Source: an uncultured Pelagibacteraceae bacterium
Lineage (GTDB): Bacteria; Pseudomonadota; Alphaproteobacteria; Pelagibacterales; Pelagibacteraceae
Direction: 5' to 3'
Assembly: GCA_902587295.1 (NCBI GenBank)
Contig: CACIKS010000005.1
Span: 1 to 51,881, forward strand
Length of the DNA stretch: 51,881 nt
Part shown: piece by piece, positions 19,838 through 27,743 of the stretch
Position numbering within the stretch: the first letter of the stretch is position 1
Layout: each line of letters begins with the position of its first letter
The notes under the pieces: generated by a model
Told to the model about the DNA's origin: nothing
Databases searched by the model: none
The model's input: only the letters and a program-made list of their open reading frames with translations
Translations under genes and position numbers: made by a program

Positions 19838-20679
19838 TAATATTTTGCAAAGGTTCCATTTTTATAATCCTCAATAGCTTGTATTACTTCTTCTTTCGTA
19901 TTCATAACGAATGGTCCCCCTCTTGCTATTGGTTCCCCAATAGGTTTTCCAGCAATAAATAGAAACTCACTTTTCTTATTGGCAATAACATCCAGATAAT
20001 TACCTTTATTTAATAGTATTAAATTTGAATTTTCTGTTTTTTTATGTTTTTTAGTACCAACTTTTATCTCACCATTTAAAAGGTAAATAAAAGCATTATG
20101 TTTATCAGAGATATTAATTTTAAATTTTTTATCTTTATTTAAAATTATATGCAAATAAATTGGATCAATGTTGTGGTGTTTTTCGGCACCTTCGTAATTT
20201 TCAAATTTACCTGCAATTACTTTCACAATTTTTTCATGATCTCTGTAAGTCGCAACCTCATTACTTTTAATATAGTGATATTCTGGTTTATTCATTTTTA
20301 ATTTGGCAGGCATATTTATCCAAAGCTGAAAACCAAGTAATTTTCCATCTGACATAGCTGGCATTTCAGAATGGATAATTCCTCTTCCAGTTTTCATCCA
20401 TTGTATATCTCCTGGACTCATTTTACCCTTTGAACCAATGCTATCTTGATGTTCAAATTGACCTTTAAGCATATAAGTGACAGTTTCAATTCCCCTATGC
20501 GGATGCGCTGGGAAACCTGCAACATAATCATCTTTGCTTTCAGACCCAAACTCATCTAACATTAAAAAAGGGTCAATATAGTCTGCCTCAGGCGTCCCAA
20601 TACTTCTCTTTAGTTTTACGCCAGCACCATCAGATGTTTCTATTGCTTTAATAATTTTTTTAATTTCTATCAAAGACAT
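19837..20679 (-). CDS. Pirin family protein
   Basis: A 280-residue bicupin. The N-terminal cupin has the metal-site pattern PHRGIETVTYMLKG near 58-71, then GRGIIHSEMP near 98-107, giving the three His and one Glu that bind iron in pirins. Some bacterial pirins open the ring of quercetin and others act as redox sensors, and the role here is not known. It is the first gene of a three-gene minus-strand unit (pirin, quinone oxidoreductase, DUF1289) and divergent from rsmE across 49 nt. Confidence 0.9.
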   Translation of the reverse strand: MSLIEIKKIIKAIETSDGAGVKLKRSIGTPEADYIDPFLMLDEFGSESKDDYVAGFPAHPHRGIETVTYMLKGQFEHQDSIGSKGKMSPGDIQWMKTGRGIIHSEMPAMSDGKLLGFQLWINMPAKLKMNKPEYHYIKSNEVATYRDHEKIVKVIAGKFENYEGAEKHHNIDPIYLHIILNKDKKFKINISDKHNAFIYLLNGEIKVGTKKHKKTENSNLILLNKGNYLDVIANKKSEFLFIAGKPIGEPIARGGPFVMNTKEEVIQAIEDYKNGTFAKY

Positions 20680-20728
20680 TTAAATAGACTATCACAAAAT
20701 AATATTTAAAATAGTTCTTTTTGATCGC

Positions 20729-21448
20729 ATGAATTCAAAAGTAAGATTACATTTTTCCAATAAATTAGCATCTGGAATGGTATTAAAACTTTCAGAAAGT
20801 CAATCACATTATTTAAAAAATGTTGTGAGATTAAAAAATGGTGACAAAATTTCTCTATTTAATTCAGCAGATGGTGAATGGAATGCAAAAATTCTTAATC
20901 AAAGAAATGATTTTACAGAAATTAAAGTTGAAAAATTATATAGAAAACAAAAACAAGAGAATAATCTATGGTTAGCATTCTCGCCAATTAAAAAAATTGC
21001 ACAAGATTTAATTTTACAAAAAGCCACAGAACTAGGAATACAAAAATTTATCCCACTTATTTGTGAAAGAAGTATAGTAAGAGAAATTAATATTATTAGA
21101 GCAAAAAAAATTATAATTGAAGCAAGCGAACAATCTAACAGAATTTCGGTACCTGAATTCTCTAAAATTCAAGATTTAAAAAGTTTTATTCATACATTCC
21201 CAGAAAATGGTAGAATTATTTTTTGTGATATAAACAGCTCTTCCAATAATTTAAAAAATATTTTATCAAAAAAGAATCCAACCTGTATATTAATTGGGCC
21301 AGAAGGAGATTTTTCTGAAAAAGAGAGACAATTATTGGTTGATAACAAAAAAACCTTATCGTTCTCATTAGCGGATAATATTTTAAGGTCTGAGACAGCT
21401 GCGATCGCAGCTATTACAATTTTAAGTTATCATTTAAACCAAAGGTAA
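20729..21448 (+). CDS. rsmE: 16S rRNA (uracil(1498)-N3)-methyltransferase
   Basis: Methylates U1498 in the decoding region of 16S rRNA. The 239-residue protein has a PUA-like N-terminal part with SHYLKNVVRLKNGD, and the C-terminal SPOUT knot with ILIGPEGDFSEKE near 191-203 and LADNILRSETAAIAA near 215-229 that bind S-adenosylmethionine. It appears to be a single-gene unit before the oxidase operon. Confidence 0.95.
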   Translation: MNSKVRLHFSNKLASGMVLKLSESQSHYLKNVVRLKNGDKISLFNSADGEWNAKILNQRNDFTEIKVEKLYRKQKQENNLWLAFSPIKKIAQDLILQKATELGIQKFIPLICERSIVREINIIRAKKIIIEASEQSNRISVPEFSKIQDLKSFIHTFPENGRIIFCDINSSSNNLKNILSKKNPTCILIGPEGDFSEKERQLLVDNKKTLSFSLADNILRSETAAIAAITILSYHLNQR

Positions 21449-21550
21449 TTTTTCCTTTAAATTTAGGCAGTATTTAGCCTTGCAAAAATGTCGCAAAAAC
21501 TTATTAAGAATGCATAAAGTGATTATATATAGTAAGTAAATATAGTTGTT
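21449..21550 (+). promoter_or_regulatory. Leader of the cytochrome oxidase operon, with a weak promoter candidate
   Basis: This 102-nt gap is one of the longest intergenic stretches here. TTGCAA at 21480-21485 and ATTAAG at 21503-21508 lie 17 nt apart. TATATA near 21525 is an alternative -10. A 4-bp AGGC/GCCT hairpin precedes them, too small to call a terminator. No known operator is recognised. Confidence 0.3.
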
Positions 21551-21811
21551 ATGAGTACATCTTATGCATTACTGTTAGGCCTGGTCATCTTTTTGATCTT
21601 ATTCATTTATTTTGTATTCTTCTCAGTTTCTTTGAGGTTAGAGAAAAATGAAAATAAAGCTGAGATTGGGGTAAAAAGAAAATCTGTTCCATTTAGATGG
21701 AAAGATTTGGTTGACCCAAAAAATAAGAAAATGGGTTTTATTGATCTTGGAAATCACATACTTATAGCAGGAATAATTTTGATAGGAATTTTTATTATAA
21801 CAAACGCATAA
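21551..21811 (+). CDS. Small membrane protein at the head of the oxidase operon
   Basis: I do not recognise this 86-residue protein. It has two hydrophobic helices (about 4-27 and 68-85) joined by a basic cytoplasmic-looking loop with VKRKSVPFRWKDLVDPKNKK. It ends one base before coxB, so it is very probably expressed with the oxidase. It could be an accessory or assembly subunit. No copper- or heme-binding motif is visible. Confidence 0.7.
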   Translation: MSTSYALLLGLVIFLILFIYFVFFSVSLRLEKNENKAEIGVKRKSVPFRWKDLVDPKNKKMGFIDLGNHILIAGIILIGIFIITNA

Positions 21812-21812
21812 A

Positions 21813-22646
21813 ATGATAGTCGCACTAAGTATATTTTTAATTACAGTTGGATCAATAGCATTTCATTTTTGGTCTCCTTGGTGGTGGACGGAAGTAGCAT
21901 CAAACTGGGGAAATATGGATGATACAATAATTTTAACTTTTTGGATTACAGGTTTTGTTTTTGTAGCCATATGTTTTTTTGTTGCCTATTGTGTTTGGAA
22001 ATTTAGTTATAATAAAGATAGAAGAGCAGAATATAAACCAGAAGACAAAAAATTAGAAAGCAGATTAACCTGGGCAACAGCTATCGGGGTTGCAGCTTTA
22101 TTAGCACCTGGACTAGTTGTGTGGAACCAATATGTAACCGTGCCTGAGAACGCCTACAAAGTCGAAGTTTTTGCATATCAGTGGGGTTGGAAATATAGAC
22201 TTCCAGGTGATGACGGTATTCTTGGAAAAACAGATATTAAATATATAACCGATGAAAATCCATTCGGACTAATTATTGAAGACACAAACGGTAAGGATGA
22301 CCTTTTAGTTGACGCACAAGAACTTCATCTTTTGATTGATCGTCCGGTAAAATTTGAATTAAGAACCATCGATGTTTTACACAATTTTTATGTACCCCAA
22401 TTTAGAGGAAAGATGGATATGGTTCCGGGTATCGTAACATACTATTGGCTCACGCCGACAAGAACGGGTGATTTTGAGGTTTTGTGTGCGGAGTATTGTG
22501 GGTCGGGGCATTACGCTATGAGAGGTAGAGTAATAGTAGATGAAGAACAAGATTATAAAAAATGGGAAGCAAAACAAATAACTTTCGAAAAAATGTTAGC
22601 AAAAAATCAAAAAAAACGACAATTTGCAACTAGTAAAAAAGGATAA
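21813..22646 (+). CDS. coxB: Cytochrome c oxidase subunit II
   Basis: Accepts electrons from cytochrome c at its binuclear CuA site and passes them to subunit I. The 277-residue protein has an N-terminal hydrophobic stretch and two further helices (about 40-63 and 88-106), then a periplasmic cupredoxin domain. The aromatic YQWGWKY lies near 122-128. The CuA ligands are all present: His in VLHNFY and CxxxCxxxHxxM in CAEYCGSGHYAM near 222-233. This separates it from quinol oxidases, which lack CuA. No heme c domain is fused. It follows the small membrane gene by one base and precedes coxA by 25 nt. Confidence 0.96.
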   Translation: MIVALSIFLITVGSIAFHFWSPWWWTEVASNWGNMDDTIILTFWITGFVFVAICFFVAYCVWKFSYNKDRRAEYKPEDKKLESRLTWATAIGVAALLAPGLVVWNQYVTVPENAYKVEVFAYQWGWKYRLPGDDGILGKTDIKYITDENPFGLIIEDTNGKDDLLVDAQELHLLIDRPVKFELRTIDVLHNFYVPQFRGKMDMVPGIVTYYWLTPTRTGDFEVLCAEYCGSGHYAMRGRVIVDEEQDYKKWEAKQITFEKMLAKNQKKRQFATSKKG

Positions 22647-22671
22647 ATAAACTATATAGGTAAATTAAAAT

Positions 22672-24501
22672 ATGTCAGATGAATACGAACATAAATTAGA
22701 AGCAAAATCAGACTACGCTACCGATGCGTCTTCAGTCCCTTCAACTGATATAGACTCAGTTCCAAAGGCAGAACTTCCAGATCAGGAGCTCTATCACTCT
22801 CATAGTTGGTGGACAACATATGTTTTTTCACAAGACGCAAAATATATTGGTATTCAGTATGCTCTAACAGCTGTAGGAACAGGTCTCTTAGGATTAGTTT
22901 TATCTTGGTTAATGAGAATTCAATTAGCTTTTCCTGGTTTAGGGTGGTTAGACCCAGCAGCATATTACCAGTTTGTGACAATGCACGGAATGATAATGGT
23001 TGTTTATCTACTAACCGCATTATTCTTAGGAGGTTTTGGAAATTTATTGATCCCTTTAATGTGTGGCGCCAGGGATATGGCTTTCCCATACGTAAATATG
23101 CTTAGTTATTGGGCATTCGTTGTTGCTGTTGTGGTTTTATTAGCAAGTTTTTTTGTTCCAGGAGGTCCCACAGGAGCTGGATGGACCCTCTATCCACCAC
23201 AAGCTATTACTGCAGGAACACCCGGAAGTGATATGGGTATAATTTTAATGTTAATTTCATTAATACTTTTTGTTGCTGGTTTCACAATGGGAGGACTAAA
23301 TTATATTATTACAGTTTTACAATTAAGAGCTCGAGGTATGACACTTATGAGATTACCTCTTACAATTTGGGGAATATTTACAGCAACTGTTCTTGCGATG
23401 TTTGCTTTTCCAGCTTTACTAGTAGGTTGTTTGATGATGACACTAGATAGTTTGCTCGGAACAAGTTTTTTTATGCCCGCGATGGTTTCTTTAGGTGAGA
23501 CATTAACTCACGAGGGAGGAAGCCCAATTTTATTTCAACATTTATTTTGGTTTTTTGGTCATCCGGAAGTTTATATAGTAGCTCTACCTGCATTTGGTAT
23601 AGTGTCTGACTTACTTTCAGTGCATTCTAGAAAAACAATTTTTGGATATAGAATGATGGTATGGGCAATAGTTGGAATTGGTGCTTTGAGCTTTTTTGTT
23701 TGGGCACACCATATGTATGTAAGTGGTATGAACCCTTGGTTTGGCTTCTTTTTTGCAACAACAACATTAATTATTGCAGTTCCTACAGCCATAAAGGTTT
23801 ATAACTGGATTTTAACTCTTTGGAGAGGAAACATACAACTTTCGTTACCGATGTTATTTTCTTTGGGTTTTATTGTTACTTTTTTAAATGGAGGACTTAC
23901 AGGATTATTCTTAGGCAATGTAACTGTTGATGTTCCTTTATCTGATACTTATTTTGTAGTTGCACATTTTCATATGGTTATGGGTATCGCACCTATACTT
24001 GTGATTTTTGGTGCAATTTATCATTGGTACCCTTTAATAACTGGAAGAATGATGAACGAGACACTCGGAAAAATCCATTTTTGGATCACATTCATAGGAT
24101 CATATGCAATTTATTTTCCAATGCATTACCAAGGCTTTGTTGGTGTCCCGAGAAGATATTTTGAAATCTATGATAGTCCATATATCGATACTTCTACACT
24201 TCTTTTAAATAAGTTTATAACAATTGCAGTTCTAATTGTCGGTGCAGCACAATTATTATTTTTATACAACTTAATTACTAGTGCTCGGTTAGGAAAAAAA
24301 TCAGAAAAGAATCCTTGGAAAGCAAATTCGCTGGAATGGCAAACACCTCAGATGCCACCTGAACATGGTAACTGGGGCAAAGAACTTCCTAAAGTTTATA
24401 GATGGCCTTACGATTTTAGCGTTCCTGGAGCTAAAGAAGATTATATTCCACAAAACCAACCTCCAAGTGAGATAATAGGAGCGAAAGTTGAGAAAACGTG
24501 A
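22672..24501 (+). CDS. coxA: Cytochrome c oxidase subunit I (heme-copper catalytic subunit)
   Basis: Reduces oxygen to water and pumps protons. The 609-residue protein has a polar N-terminal extension of about 50 residues and then 12 helices. Visible ligands and channels include the heme a His in FVTMHGMIMV, HPEVY with the D-channel Glu and the cross-linked Tyr, the two CuB His in WAHHMY, the K-channel Lys in AVPTAIK, and the heme a3/heme a His in VAHFHMVMG. The HPEVY Glu places it in the A1 type of heme-copper oxidase. Its GTGA end overlaps the start of the next gene. Confidence 0.98.
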   Translation: MSDEYEHKLEAKSDYATDASSVPSTDIDSVPKAELPDQELYHSHSWWTTYVFSQDAKYIGIQYALTAVGTGLLGLVLSWLMRIQLAFPGLGWLDPAAYYQFVTMHGMIMVVYLLTALFLGGFGNLLIPLMCGARDMAFPYVNMLSYWAFVVAVVVLLASFFVPGGPTGAGWTLYPPQAITAGTPGSDMGIILMLISLILFVAGFTMGGLNYIITVLQLRARGMTLMRLPLTIWGIFTATVLAMFAFPALLVGCLMMTLDSLLGTSFFMPAMVSLGETLTHEGGSPILFQHLFWFFGHPEVYIVALPAFGIVSDLLSVHSRKTIFGYRMMVWAIVGIGALSFFVWAHHMYVSGMNPWFGFFFATTTLIIAVPTAIKVYNWILTLWRGNIQLSLPMLFSLGFIVTFLNGGLTGLFLGNVTVDVPLSDTYFVVAHFHMVMGIAPILVIFGAIYHWYPLITGRMMNETLGKIHFWITFIGSYAIYFPMHYQGFVGVPRRYFEIYDSPYIDTSTLLLNKFITIAVLIVGAAQLLFLYNLITSARLGKKSEKNPWKANSLEWQTPQMPPEHGNWGKELPKVYRWPYDFSVPGAKEDYIPQNQPPSEIIGAKVEKT

Positions 24502-25130
24502 CCAAAAAAAAAAGCATTTTTCAATTACTAACTGAAAAGCCCTGGGAAAAAGATCAAATACAGGCAGACAATGAGCACCAAGGTCAAACAGTCAATTTAA
24601 GCAAACAGAAGTTAGGTTTAAGAACATTAATGGCTGCCAGCACGGTTCTCTTCTCACTTTTTATAGTAGCATATTCTGATCGTATGCTTATCAGCGATTG
24701 GAAAAATATGCCTGAACCATGGTTGTTGTGGCTAAATACAGTTATTTTAGTAATAAGCAGCATTGTTTTCCATATGACTACGAAATATGCTGAAAACGAT
24801 GTTTTTGATAAAACAAAAAATGGTTTATATTTTGTTGGTTTCCTTGCTTATTCTTTTCTAATTGGTCAACTTATAGTTTGGTATCAACTTATGAATACTG
24901 GATACTATGCTACCACTAATGTCGCTAACGCTTTCTTTTATTTATTTACAACAATTCATGGTCTTCACATAGTTGGAGGTATTTATTTTTGGGGCAAAAC
25001 TACTTCCAAATTTATTAAAAGGTCTCATAAAAAAGAAGAAATAAATAATTTAATTGATACTTGTGCTGTATATTGGCACTTTTTATTAGCTGTATGGATT
25101 GTTCTTTTTGGATTAATGTTATCAAGTTAA
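24498..25130 (+). CDS. Cytochrome c oxidase subunit III-like protein, first copy
   Basis: A 210-residue COX3-family protein with five helices, from the GTG at 24498 that overlaps the coxA stop (GTGA). Recognisable parts are the last-helix pattern YLFTTIHGLHIVGGIYF and CAVYWHFLLAVWIVLF. It diverges strongly from the second copy that follows 15 nt later. Bradyrhizobium coxMNOP, as I recall it, likewise has two subunit III genes after subunits II and I, so the arrangement matches that alternative oxidase type. Confidence 0.85.
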   Translation: MTKKKSIFQLLTEKPWEKDQIQADNEHQGQTVNLSKQKLGLRTLMAASTVLFSLFIVAYSDRMLISDWKNMPEPWLLWLNTVILVISSIVFHMTTKYAENDVFDKTKNGLYFVGFLAYSFLIGQLIVWYQLMNTGYYATTNVANAFFYLFTTIHGLHIVGGIYFWGKTTSKFIKRSHKKEEINNLIDTCAVYWHFLLAVWIVLFGLMLSS

Positions 25131-25145
25131 GGAATTAAAAAAAAT

Positions 25146-25850
25146 ATGTCCGACTCGTCATTTGAAAATCTTCCTAAGGGCTGGAAAAGCGTTCCTAGCG
25201 ATTTAGGGTCAGATCAAACAGCATTTAAAGGTGTTCAATGGGGTAAGGCAATGATGTGGATTTTCCTATTGAGTGATACATTTATTTTTAGTTGTTTTTT
25301 AATTTCCTATATGAAGGGCAGAGCATCAACCGTGGTTGATTGGCCGAACACAAGTGAGGTTTTCTCACTTGATTTTATGGGAGTACCTGTTCCATTACTT
25401 TTAATTGCAATAATGACTTTTGTGCTTATTACAAGTAGCGGAACTATGGCCTTAGCTGTGAAGTATGGGTATGAAAAAAATAAAAAAATGTGCGGTTGGT
25501 TTATTTTTGCAACAGCGATTGGCGGATTAACATTTGTAGGGATGCAAGCTTACGAGTGGTCGAAATTAATACATGAAGGAGTGAGACCTTGGTCAAACCC
25601 TTTTGGTGCGGGTCAATTTGGTTCATATTTTTTTATGATAACAGGTTTCCACGGAACACACGTATCTATAGGTGTAATATTTCTATTCATATTTGCCAGA
25701 AAAGTATTTAGGGGAGATTTTGATACTGGAAGGCGAGGTTTTTTCACCACAATGAAGTCTGACTACGTTTCTATCGAAATATTAGGGCTTTATTGGCACT
25801 TTGTGGATTTAGTTTGGGTTTTTATTTTTGCTTTCTTTTATCTCTGGTAA
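25146..25850 (+). CDS. Cytochrome c oxidase subunit III, second copy
   Basis: A 234-residue COX3 protein with about five helices. Family marks include KAMMWIFLLSDTFIFSCFL, FVGMQAYEWSKLI, SYFFMITGFHGTHVSIG near 161-177 and LGLYWHFVDLVWVFIF near the end. Subunit III stabilises subunit I and shapes proton uptake. It looks closer to canonical subunit III than the preceding copy. The gap to the subunit IV gene is 9 nt. Confidence 0.92.
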   Translation: MSDSSFENLPKGWKSVPSDLGSDQTAFKGVQWGKAMMWIFLLSDTFIFSCFLISYMKGRASTVVDWPNTSEVFSLDFMGVPVPLLLIAIMTFVLITSSGTMALAVKYGYEKNKKMCGWFIFATAIGGLTFVGMQAYEWSKLIHEGVRPWSNPFGAGQFGSYFFMITGFHGTHVSIGVIFLFIFARKVFRGDFDTGRRGFFTTMKSDYVSIEILGLYWHFVDLVWVFIFAFFYLW

Positions 25851-25859
25851 GATAATAAT

Positions 25860-26210
25860 ATGAACGAAAAAACTGAATTAGATAAAGATAAACAAAAATC
25901 ATCAACTACACATAAGATAGGTATTTATCTGTGGATTTGGGGACTATTATTTGTTTTGAGTTTTTTTTCCTATATGGTTGACTGGTACCAGTTTCAAGGT
26001 TTGCTTCGATGGTCACTGATTTTATTTTTTATGTTTTTGAAAGCAGGTTTAATTATGGCTTTCTTTATGCATCTTTTTTGGGAACGTTATGCTTTAGTTA
26101 ATATTTTACTATGGCCTATGACAGCAATAGCTTGTTTTGTAGGCTTAATGGTTGCAGAAGGAAAGTATACTGTTTTTACAAGACTAGTTTATTTTGTTCT
26201 AGGAGAATAA
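25860..26210 (+). CDS. Cytochrome c oxidase subunit IV family protein
   Basis: A 116-residue protein with three hydrophobic helices and the conserved IMAFFMHLFWER segment of bacterial subunit IV (CyoD/COX4_pro group) near 65-76. The N-terminus is polar and lysine-rich. It is the last structural gene of the oxidase and sits 18 nt before heme O synthase. Confidence 0.88.
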   Translation: MNEKTELDKDKQKSSTTHKIGIYLWIWGLLFVLSFFSYMVDWYQFQGLLRWSLILFFMFLKAGLIMAFFMHLFWERYALVNILLWPMTAIACFVGLMVAEGKYTVFTRLVYFVLGE

Positions 26211-26228
26211 CTCAAGGTAGGATCTAAA

Positions 26229-27143
26229 TTGTTAAATACTCACACAAAAACTAGAGAATTTAAGTTTGACTTAGCTCATTATGTGAGGGCTTTATTTGAA
26301 TTAATGAAACCAAGAGTAATGTCTCTTGCTATTTTTACTTGTATAGTTGGTTTTCTAATTGCTCCCTATAAAAGTGTTGATTACTGGTATGCGATATTAT
26401 CTATCGCTGCAGTTGCTCTAGGCTCTGGGGCCGCAGGATCTTTGAATTGCTGGTACGAAGCTGATGTGGATAAGCTTATGTCTAGAACCTGTCTAAGACC
26501 AATCCCAACAGGAAAGTTGACCAAAAAAGAAGCTCTTATATTTGGAGTAATATCCTCCTTCGTTTCAGTGGGAGCTTTATTTCTTTTCTCAAATATAATG
26601 GCAGCTTCTTTGCTCGCCTTAACAATTCTATTTTATGTTTTTGTTTACACTATTTGGCTTAAAAGAAAGACACCTCAAAATATTGTTATTGGAGGGGCCT
26701 CAGGCGCTTTACCACCAGTGATAGGATGGTCAATAGCAACAGGGGGTGTATCAATTGAACCTATTATCTTATTTCTAATTATTTTTATGTGGACACCCTC
26801 ACATTTTTGGGCCTTAAGCCTATTCAAGTCTGAAGACTATAAAAAAGCAAAAATTCCAATGTTACCAGTCACATCAGGTGTAGAGGCAACTAAAAAAAAT
26901 ATTCTATTATATTCAATATTACTTTTTCCAGTAGCAGTTGCTCCATATTATTTAGAATTTTTAGGCATTATATATTTACTTTTTTCATTTCCTTTAAGCT
27001 CATATTATATTTTTATATCCTTGAAACTTTATAGATCAAAAGATTCTAAAGAAGAGAAAAGTTTATCAAAACAATTATTTGCCTTTTCAATTCTTTATCT
27101 TTTCGCAATTTTCATATCAATACTAGTGGATAAATTTGCTTAA
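26229..27143 (+). CDS. ctaB: Heme O synthase (protoheme IX farnesyltransferase)
   Basis: Adds a farnesyl group to heme b, giving heme O for the oxidase. The 304-residue UbiA-family protein has about eight helices, the first Asp motif NCWYEADVDKLMSRTCLRPIP near 73-93 and the second region KSEDYKKAKIPMLPV near 198-212. The start is a TTG at 26229 with an AGGA-type site just upstream. The next ATG is too far inside. It overlaps the next gene by 8 nt. Confidence 0.95.
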   Translation: MLNTHTKTREFKFDLAHYVRALFELMKPRVMSLAIFTCIVGFLIAPYKSVDYWYAILSIAAVALGSGAAGSLNCWYEADVDKLMSRTCLRPIPTGKLTKKEALIFGVISSFVSVGALFLFSNIMAASLLALTILFYVFVYTIWLKRKTPQNIVIGGASGALPPVIGWSIATGGVSIEPIILFLIIFMWTPSHFWALSLFKSEDYKKAKIPMLPVTSGVEATKKNILLYSILLFPVAVAPYYLEFLGIIYLLFSFPLSSYYIFISLKLYRSKDSKEEKSLSKQLFAFSILYLFAIFISILVDKFA

Positions 27144-27570
27144 AAATAAAAAATTAATTTTTATAATAAGTTTTCTATTTTTAATTATTTTAACTTCAAT
27201 TTTCTTTTACGGAAATAAAGAGAATAATCATCAGGGAATTTCAACTAAATTAATAACAAGTGTTCATAAAGATTTACCTCTTGAATTTAAATCAGATAAA
27301 AATCTTATCATTTTAAAACCTGGGGAAGTAAAAACTATAAATTACTATGTAAAAAATTTAAGCGAAAAAAACATATCAGCAACCGCAACTTTTCAGGTTT
27401 ATCCGTCCGAATTAAAAGATTATATAACTAAAATGAACTGTTTTTGTTATGAGAAACAAACTTTAAAAGCAGGTGAAAAAGAAAAATACGCGCTAGTTTT
27501 ATTAGTTGACCCTAAAGTGACAAAGAATATAAAACAAGCTATAATTCAATTTATATTTTTTAAAAAATAA
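27136..27570 (+). CDS. ctaG: CtaG/Cox11 copper-delivery protein for cytochrome oxidase
   Basis: Delivers copper to the CuB site of subunit I. The 144-residue protein has one N-terminal membrane anchor (about 6-25) and a periplasmic Ig-like domain. It contains LPLEFKSDKN, the NLSEKNISATATFQVYP block and the signature MNCFCYEKQTLKAGE near 95-109 with the CxC copper site. Translation starts at a TTG inside the last codons of ctaB. The stop TAA shares its last A with the start of a 57-residue ORF, so the three are tightly coupled. Confidence 0.93.
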   Translation: MLKNKKLIFIISFLFLIILTSIFFYGNKENNHQGISTKLITSVHKDLPLEFKSDKNLIILKPGEVKTINYYVKNLSEKNISATATFQVYPSELKDYITKMNCFCYEKQTLKAGEKEKYALVLLVDPKVTKNIKQAIIQFIFFKK

Positions 27571-27743
27571 TGATTATAAATATATCAAATTCTGAATTTC
27601 AAAGATTGTGTGCAGTTTGTATATCTGAAACTTCAGGTGGCCAAAATGCTTTACTTATTATCGTTCTTTCACTTACTCTTTTGGGATTGTTAAACTCTTC
27701 TTGGAAAAAATATTTTAAAAAAGAACAAAAATCATCTAGCTAG
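27570..27743 (+). CDS. Small single-span membrane protein with a CxxC motif, in the oxidase operon
   Basis: A 57-residue ORF whose ATG overlaps the ctaG stop (TAATG) and whose TAG overlaps the GTG start of thrC (TAGTG). It reads MIINISNSEFQRLCAVCISE, then a polar SGGQN turn, a hydrophobic helix (about 27-43) and a basic tail KKYFKKEQKSSS. The positive tail should stay in the cytoplasm, which puts the CAVC pair (Cys14, Cys17) in the periplasm. Position and motif suggest a small assembly factor or copper/thiol protein. The family is not known to me. Confidence 0.6.
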   Translation: MIINISNSEFQRLCAVCISETSGGQNALLIIVLSLTLLGLLNSSWKKYFKKEQKSSS

